Shown one piece after another: positions 60,062 through 64,000 of a DNA stretch of 64,000 nucleotides. Made by a program: the position numbers and the translations under genes. Location: the NCBI GenBank assembly GCA_900551055.1, contig URUK01000008.1, positions 26,752-90,751 of the forward strand, in the 5' to 3' direction. How positions within the stretch are numbered: position 1 is the first letter of the stretch; each line of letters starts with the position of its first letter. Origin of the DNA: an uncultured Prevotella sp. GTDB taxonomy: Bacteria; Bacteroidota; Bacteroidia; Bacteroidales; Bacteroidaceae. The notes under the pieces are model-generated. The model worked only from the letters and a program-made list of their open reading frames with translations, was not told the DNA's origin and searched no databases.

Positions 60062-61021
60062 ATGGGATTATTTGGGTTATTCAGTAGGGACAAGAAAGAA
60101 ACTTTAGACAAGGGACTTGAAAAAACTAAGCAAAGTGTTTTCTCTAAAATAGCGAGGGCGGTAGCCGGTAAATCAAAAGTTGACGACGATGTTTTAGACA
60201 ACTTGGAAGAAGTGCTTATCACGTCTGATGTCGGCGTTGACACCACGCTTAAAATTATAAGGAGAATTGAAGAGCATGTGGCGCGTGACAAGTATGTTTC
60301 AGTGTCCGAATTGAATGCAATACTCCGTGACGAGATTGCGGCTTTGCTTACAGAAAATAATTCCGTGGACAGTGAAAATTGGGATTTGCCTTCTGATCAT
60401 TCGCCTTATGTAATACTTGTTGTTGGAGTGAATGGAGTAGGTAAAACAACTACAATAGGCAAGCTTGCATACCAATTCAAGAAAGCCGGCAAGAAAGTTT
60501 TTCTCGGTGCGGCGGACACATTCCGTGCTGCGGCTGTAGAGCAGTTGTCTATTTGGGGCGAGCGTGTAGGTGTTCCTGTGGTCAAGCAACAGATGGGGGC
60601 AGACCCGGCCAGTGTGGCTTTTGACACATTGAGTTCGGCGAAGGCTAATTCGGCAGATGTTGTTTTAATAGACACCGCAGGACGTTTACACAATAAGGTG
60701 GGGCTGATGAACGAGCTTAAGAAAATCAAGGATGTTATGAAGAAGGTTGTTCCACAGGCTCCTGATGAAGTATTGTTGGTGCTTGATGGCTCTACTGGGC
60801 AGAATGCTTTTGAGCAGGCTAAGCAGTTTTCCGCCGTGACGCAGATAACAAGTCTGGCAATAACTAAGCTTGACGGAACGGCCAAGGGTGGAGTCGTAAT
60901 AGGCATATCCGACCAGTTGAAAGTTCCAGTCAAGTATATTGGTTTGGGTGAAAAGATGGAAGACTTGCAATTGTTCAATAAGACCCAATTTGTCGATACC
61001 CTTTTTAACGAGGAAAAGTGA
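60062..61021 (+). CDS. ftsY: Signal recognition particle receptor FtsY
   Basis: FtsY is the SRP receptor GTPase at the inner membrane. The 319-residue protein has a short N-terminal region instead of the long acidic A domain of E. coli, then an N domain and a G domain with GVNGVGKTTTIGKLAY (G1), DTAGRLHNK (G3), ITKLDGTAKGG (G4) and the closing GLGEKMEDLQLF. Its stop codon overlaps the GTG start of rimO by 4 bp. Confidence 0.96.
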   Translation: MGLFGLFSRDKKETLDKGLEKTKQSVFSKIARAVAGKSKVDDDVLDNLEEVLITSDVGVDTTLKIIRRIEEHVARDKYVSVSELNAILRDEIAALLTENNSVDSENWDLPSDHSPYVILVVGVNGVGKTTTIGKLAYQFKKAGKKVFLGAADTFRAAAVEQLSIWGERVGVPVVKQQMGADPASVAFDTLSSAKANSADVVLIDTAGRLHNKVGLMNELKKIKDVMKKVVPQAPDEVLLVLDGSTGQNAFEQAKQFSAVTQITSLAITKLDGTAKGGVVIGISDQLKVPVKYIGLGEKMEDLQLFNKTQFVDTLFNEEK

Positions 61022-62316
61022 AAAAGAACCAGATAGATTTCATAACTTTAGGTTGCTCCAAAAACCTTGTTGACAGTGAGGTTTTAATGAAGCAATTTGA
61101 GGCCAACGGATACAAGTGTACGCATGACAGCAAGCGTCCGCAAGGCGAGATAGCAGTTATAAACACATGTGGTTTCATTGGAGATGCGAAGGAAGAGAGC
61201 ATCAATACCATATTGGAGTTTGCTGACGCAAAGGAAAAGGGGCGGCTTAAGAAGCTCTTTGTTATGGGATGCCTTTCACAAAGGTACAGGTCAGAGCTTG
61301 AAAAGGAAATACCGCAGGTTGACAAATATTACGGCAAGTTTGATTATAAGCAACTTTTGGCTGATTTGGGAAAAGCTGAAATACCTTCATGTAAAGGCCT
61401 TAGGGTATTGACTACGCCGCATCATTATGCGTATATAAAAATCAGTGAAGGGTGTGACAGGCATTGTGCTTATTGTGCCATCCCATTGATAACGGGCCGG
61501 CATGTCAGCAGGCCGAAAACAGAAATACTTGATGAAGTAAGATATCTTGTTTCAACAGGTGTAAAGGAATTTCAAATCATTGCGCAGGAACTTACATATT
61601 ATGGAATAGACATCGACGGTCGGCAACATATAGCAGAGCTTGTTTCCGATATAGCGGATATTCCGGGCGTTGAATGGCTGCGTTTGCATTACGCCTATCC
61701 GACGCATTTCCCTTATGGTCTGTTGGATGTTATACGTGAAAAGCCGAACGTCTGCAAGTATCTGGACATAGCCTTGCAGCACATATCGGATAATATGCTT
61801 GTTGCCATGCGGCGACATACAACCAAGGCGGAGACTTATGAGCTTATAGCGCGTATAAGGAAAGAAGTTCCTGGTATACATCTACGTACAACGCTGATGG
61901 TAGGTTTCCCTAATGAGAGCGATGAGGACTTTGAGGAACTTATGGAGTTCACCAAATGGGCCCGGTTTGAGCGTATGGGAGCGTTTGCATATTCAGAGGA
62001 AGAAGGGACATACAGTGCCATTCACTATCCGGACAATATAAGTCAGAAAGTGAAAATGGAACGTTTGGACCGGCTTATGGCATTACAGCAGGACATAAGT
62101 GCAGAAATAGCAGCTTTAAAAGTCGGCAAAACGTTCAAGGTTATAATCGACAGGAAAGAAGGTGATTATTATGTAGGTCGCACCGAGTTCAGTTCGCCAG
62201 ACGTTGACCCTGAGGTTCTAATCCCGTCGGCAGGTAAGAGGTTGCGTACGGGTGCGTTTTATAATGTCAAGATAACTGATTCGGAAGAGTTTGATTTATA
62301 CGGTGTTGTAATATAA
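61018..62316 (+). CDS. rimO: Ribosomal protein S12 methylthiotransferase RimO
   Basis: RimO adds a methylthio group to Asp88 of ribosomal protein S12, using radical SAM chemistry and two 4Fe-4S clusters. The first cluster is bound by Cys in LGCSKNLVDSE, NTCGFIGDA and VMGCLSQRY; the radical SAM motif is CDRHCAYCAIP. A C-terminal TRAM domain (about 365-430) follows. The start is a GTG (61018) that overlaps the ftsY stop, giving MKKNQIDFITLGCSKN. At 432 residues it is normal length. Confidence 0.96.
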   Translation: MKKNQIDFITLGCSKNLVDSEVLMKQFEANGYKCTHDSKRPQGEIAVINTCGFIGDAKEESINTILEFADAKEKGRLKKLFVMGCLSQRYRSELEKEIPQVDKYYGKFDYKQLLADLGKAEIPSCKGLRVLTTPHHYAYIKISEGCDRHCAYCAIPLITGRHVSRPKTEILDEVRYLVSTGVKEFQIIAQELTYYGIDIDGRQHIAELVSDIADIPGVEWLRLHYAYPTHFPYGLLDVIREKPNVCKYLDIALQHISDNMLVAMRRHTTKAETYELIARIRKEVPGIHLRTTLMVGFPNESDEDFEELMEFTKWARFERMGAFAYSEEEGTYSAIHYPDNISQKVKMERLDRLMALQQDISAEIAALKVGKTFKVIIDRKEGDYYVGRTEFSSPDVDPEVLIPSAGKRLRTGAFYNVKITDSEEFDLYGVVI

Positions 62317-62356
62317 CATCGTCAGATATCCATATTGTACAGGCAGTTTATTCATA

Positions 62357-62644
62357 ATGAACAATAAGGGTTTTATAACAGAATTGTCCCGGCGGACAGG
62401 GTTCACGCAGGACGATACGCAAAAGATGGTCGGCACAGTCATTGATGCGATGAATGATGCATTCCAGCGTGGTGATGTCGTGTTCGTACCAAAGTTCGGT
62501 ACTTTTGAAGTAAAGAAGCGTCTTGAACGCATTGTAATAAACCCTGGCACCAAGCAGCGCATGCTTGTTCCACCAAAACTGGTGCTTGGCTTCAAGCCTA
62601 TAGCGTCCATAAAAGAGAAGTTGAAGAAGGGAGGGCAGGACTGA
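62357..62644 (+). CDS. HU-family DNA-binding protein
   Basis: A 95-residue HU/IHF-type nucleoid protein. The helical base NNKGFITELSRRTGF is followed by GDVVFVPKFGTFEVKKR and the DNA-binding beta arm NPGTKQRMLVPPKLVLGFKP. The Pro in the arm tip is present in a variant form (LVPPK). Its stop overlaps the start of the HU-LysM fusion gene by one base, so a matching pair of HU-type proteins is co-translated. Confidence 0.94.
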   Translation: MNNKGFITELSRRTGFTQDDTQKMVGTVIDAMNDAFQRGDVVFVPKFGTFEVKKRLERIVINPGTKQRMLVPPKLVLGFKPIASIKEKLKKGGQD

Positions 62645-63843
62645 TGGCAAAGGTTTCCATACAGGACATGGCGCAGGCCATAGCCGCTCGGCATGGGTTG
62701 TCACCGCAGGATGCGGAGAAATTTGTCGCCGTGCTTTTTGATGTTGTCAATGACGGTTTGCATGAAGAGAAAATAGTTAAGGTTAAAGGTCTTGGCACGT
62801 TTAAGGTAATCGGAGTGCGTGAGCGTGAAAGCGTTAATGTAAATACGGGAGAGCGTGTAGTCATTGAAAGTCATGGCAAGATAACTTTTACGCCGGATGC
62901 TGTAATGCGCGATTTGGTGAACAAGCCTTTTGCCCAATTTGAAACTGTTGTTCTGAATGAAGGTGTCGATTTGGAAGAAATGGGGCGTGTGCAGAGTGAA
63001 GATGCAGATGATGTTGAAGACGTATCGGTTAATGACGGTGATGCCGTGTCGGAAGAGAACGCTTTGATGCCAGACGAAAGTGCTGCAGTAGAGGATGTTG
63101 CGGAAGTGTTGCCGGATGAGTCTGATGTCGTAGAGTATGAAAATAAGGAAGAGGTTCAAGGTTCAGTTGAAGACACCACACAACAGGAAACCGTTTCGGA
63201 CGTTGTCCCTCAGCCTTTGGTTGAATTTCCTGCAGGCGGTGTAACTGATGAAGATACGGCTGAAGACACTGACGCTTATGGTGCTTTGGAAGATGATTGT
63301 GGTGCTGATGATGGAGGAAGTTTTGTCTCGCGCCATCGTGGACTGCTTGTAACGCTTCTTGTCGTGTTTGTCGGAGCGGCTGCTTTTGTGGGTGGCTTTT
63401 ATTGTGGACGTTGTACTGTACCACCTGTCGCAAAGACGAAGACGGTGCCTGTCGCAAAGAAACCGTTAGTGTCGGCCGCCAAAGGTACGGACACGTTGCG
63501 TGGTGCAGATACGGTGTCGGTGGTGAAGGTTGAGCGGTTACAGGCTGATACGTTGAAAAAATCGGCAAAAGCGGATGTGCGGACTGATAACAACGTACCG
63601 CAAGCCGCAACGGCAAGCTCTCTTGATTTGCGTAATGCTGCGGCAATGGTTAATACCGGTGCATACCGCATAGTCGGTACAGATGTGATTGTTACCGTGA
63701 AGCATGGCGAAACGCTTAAGGGTATATCAAAGTTTTATCTTGGCGACGGTATGGAATGCTACATACAGGTACATAATGGCGTTGTCGATGTTAAAGAAGG
63801 AATGAAGCTGAAAATACCAAAGCTTAAACTTAAAAAGAAGTAG
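62644..63843 (+). CDS. HU domain - acidic linker - membrane helix - LysM fusion protein
   Basis: A 399-residue protein. Residues 1-95 are an HU-like DNA-binding domain (VKVKGLGTFKVIGVRERESVN, cited as GLGTFKVIGVRERE, with arm GERVVIESHGKITFTP). Residues about 105-225 are an Asp/Glu/Val-rich linker, about 233-252 one membrane helix (LLVTLLVVFVGAAAFVGG), and about 350-396 a LysM domain (VTVKHGETLKGISKFYLGD). With the HU domain in the cytoplasm, LysM would lie in the periplasm and could bind peptidoglycan. Such fusions recur in Bacteroidetes without known function. Hairpin follows. Confidence 0.9.
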   Translation: MAKVSIQDMAQAIAARHGLSPQDAEKFVAVLFDVVNDGLHEEKIVKVKGLGTFKVIGVRERESVNVNTGERVVIESHGKITFTPDAVMRDLVNKPFAQFETVVLNEGVDLEEMGRVQSEDADDVEDVSVNDGDAVSEENALMPDESAAVEDVAEVLPDESDVVEYENKEEVQGSVEDTTQQETVSDVVPQPLVEFPAGGVTDEDTAEDTDAYGALEDDCGADDGGSFVSRHRGLLVTLLVVFVGAAAFVGGFYCGRCTVPPVAKTKTVPVAKKPLVSAAKGTDTLRGADTVSVVKVERLQADTLKKSAKADVRTDNNVPQAATASSLDLRNAAAMVNTGAYRIVGTDVIVTVKHGETLKGISKFYLGDGMECYIQVHNGVVDVKEGMKLKIPKLKLKKK

Positions 63844-63873
63844 CCTTGACTGATTAATTCATTTTATTGCAGA

Positions 63874-63914
63874 CTCAAATACGGCCAAACGAAATGCGTT
63901 TGGCCGTATTTGAG
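63874..63914. terminator. Long perfect hairpin after the HU-LysM gene
   Basis: CTCAAATACGGCCAAACG (63874-63891) pairs with 63897-63914 over all 18 positions, with a 5-nt loop. There is no T-run, only a TGTAAT tail, so it may be a Rho-independent terminator of weak form or an mRNA-stabilising hairpin. Confidence 0.6.
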
Positions 63915-63926
63915 TGTAATAGTCAA

Positions 63927-63955
63927 GACAGTGTCATATCTTCACTGACACTGTC
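63927..63955. repeat. Perfect inverted repeat at the probable IS boundary
   Basis: GACAGTGTCA (63927-63936) and TGACACTGTC (63946-63955) are perfect inverted copies separated by 9 bp. The right copy overlaps the probable IS terminus that begins at 63947. Confidence 0.6.
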
Positions 63956-64000
63956 CAAAATTTTGTGTAAATGGAAACAGGATTCAGTTATAAGTTTCTT
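63947..64000 (+). mobile_element. Probable terminal inverted repeat of an IS256-type insertion sequence, cut by the window edge
   Basis: From 63947 the sequence reads GACACTGTCC then AAAATTTTGTGTAAATG. It aligns with the IS256-family terminal repeat (GAnAnnGTCC, then AATT-like and TGTGTAAA) at most positions. The transposase would lie outside the window to the right. There is no reading frame inside the visible part to confirm it. Confidence 0.5.

Noticed and set aside
1..64000. tRNA, rRNA, tmRNA and known riboswitch genes
   Set aside because: I looked for cloverleaf arms with a TTCGAATC-type loop, rRNA-like blocks and common riboswitch cores in all gaps and found none that I could support by eye.

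Overview
The window looks like a chromosomal segment of a Bacteroidales bacterium, most likely a Prevotellaceae member (Prevotella or a relative). This is inferred from three things. There are many Bacteroidetes-specific families: DUF4491, DUF4296, DUF4295, DUF3298, DUF4861, TIGR02757, the bifunctional HAD-type HisB and DUF5112-like sensor kinases. Nearly every promoter I can place has the Bacteroidetes form, TTTG or TTG, 19-20 nt, then TAnnTTTG. No rRNA, tRNA, CRISPR array or prophage was seen. Only the right edge shows mobile DNA, a probable IS256-type terminus.

Layout. 1-4.5 kb: 3' part of rsmG and a DUF3298 lipoprotein (minus), then a HAD phosphatase, panB and a translationally coupled MFS transporter. 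4.8-9.5 kb: DUF4491 protein, rlmH and hexuronate genes (uxuA, an SDR reductase, uxaB). 9.5-18.8 kb: TIGR02757 protein, phosphohexomutase, PP-loop ATPase, then on the minus strand a giant TamB and a DUF4861 protein. 19.5-27 kb: DUF2867 protein, kdgK, a DUF4177-like microprotein, kdgA, a very large two-part sensor kinase, its response regulator and an AbgT-like membrane protein. 27-41.6 kb: hisB, membrane protein, Gfo/Idh oxidoreductase, DUF1460 amidase-like protein, pheT, yebC, lepA, a Crp/Fnr regulator and a golvesin/amidase-acyltransferase operon. 41.9-54.5 kb: PPi-dependent phosphofructokinase, GH25 lysozyme, prmA, a Trp/Tyr-rich secreted protein, a FadL-type porin, ileS, a DksA-like protein, lspA and a DUF4296 lipoprotein. 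54.8-64 kb: DMP19 protein, smpB, HAD, map, tsaD, cinA-C, rpmB-rpmG-DUF4295, ftsY-rimO, HU and an HU-LysM fusion.

How it works together. UxuA, the SDR enzyme, UxaB, KdgK and KdgA supply the cytoplasmic steps that take fructuronate and tagaturonate to KDG, KDPG, then pyruvate and glyceraldehyde-3-phosphate. The isomerase, altronate dehydratase and transporter are not in the window. The rest is mostly housekeeping: translation, lipoprotein processing, envelope assembly and tRNA modification.

Most unusual. (1) A family of intergenic arrays built on an exact 22-nt period, usually four units (88 nt), occurs in every gene-free gap above 300 bp and always upstream of a plus-strand gene. (2) IleRS carries GIHH where the HIGH signature should be. 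(3) One 1165-residue sensor protein has its ATPase site in the N-terminal half and its phosphoacceptor-like His in the C-terminal half. (4) The kdgA terminator appears to be embedded in that sensor gene's signal-peptide codons. (5) An HU DNA-binding domain is fused through a membrane segment to a LysM domain. (6) There are long hairpins in the uronate and phosphohexomutase loci.
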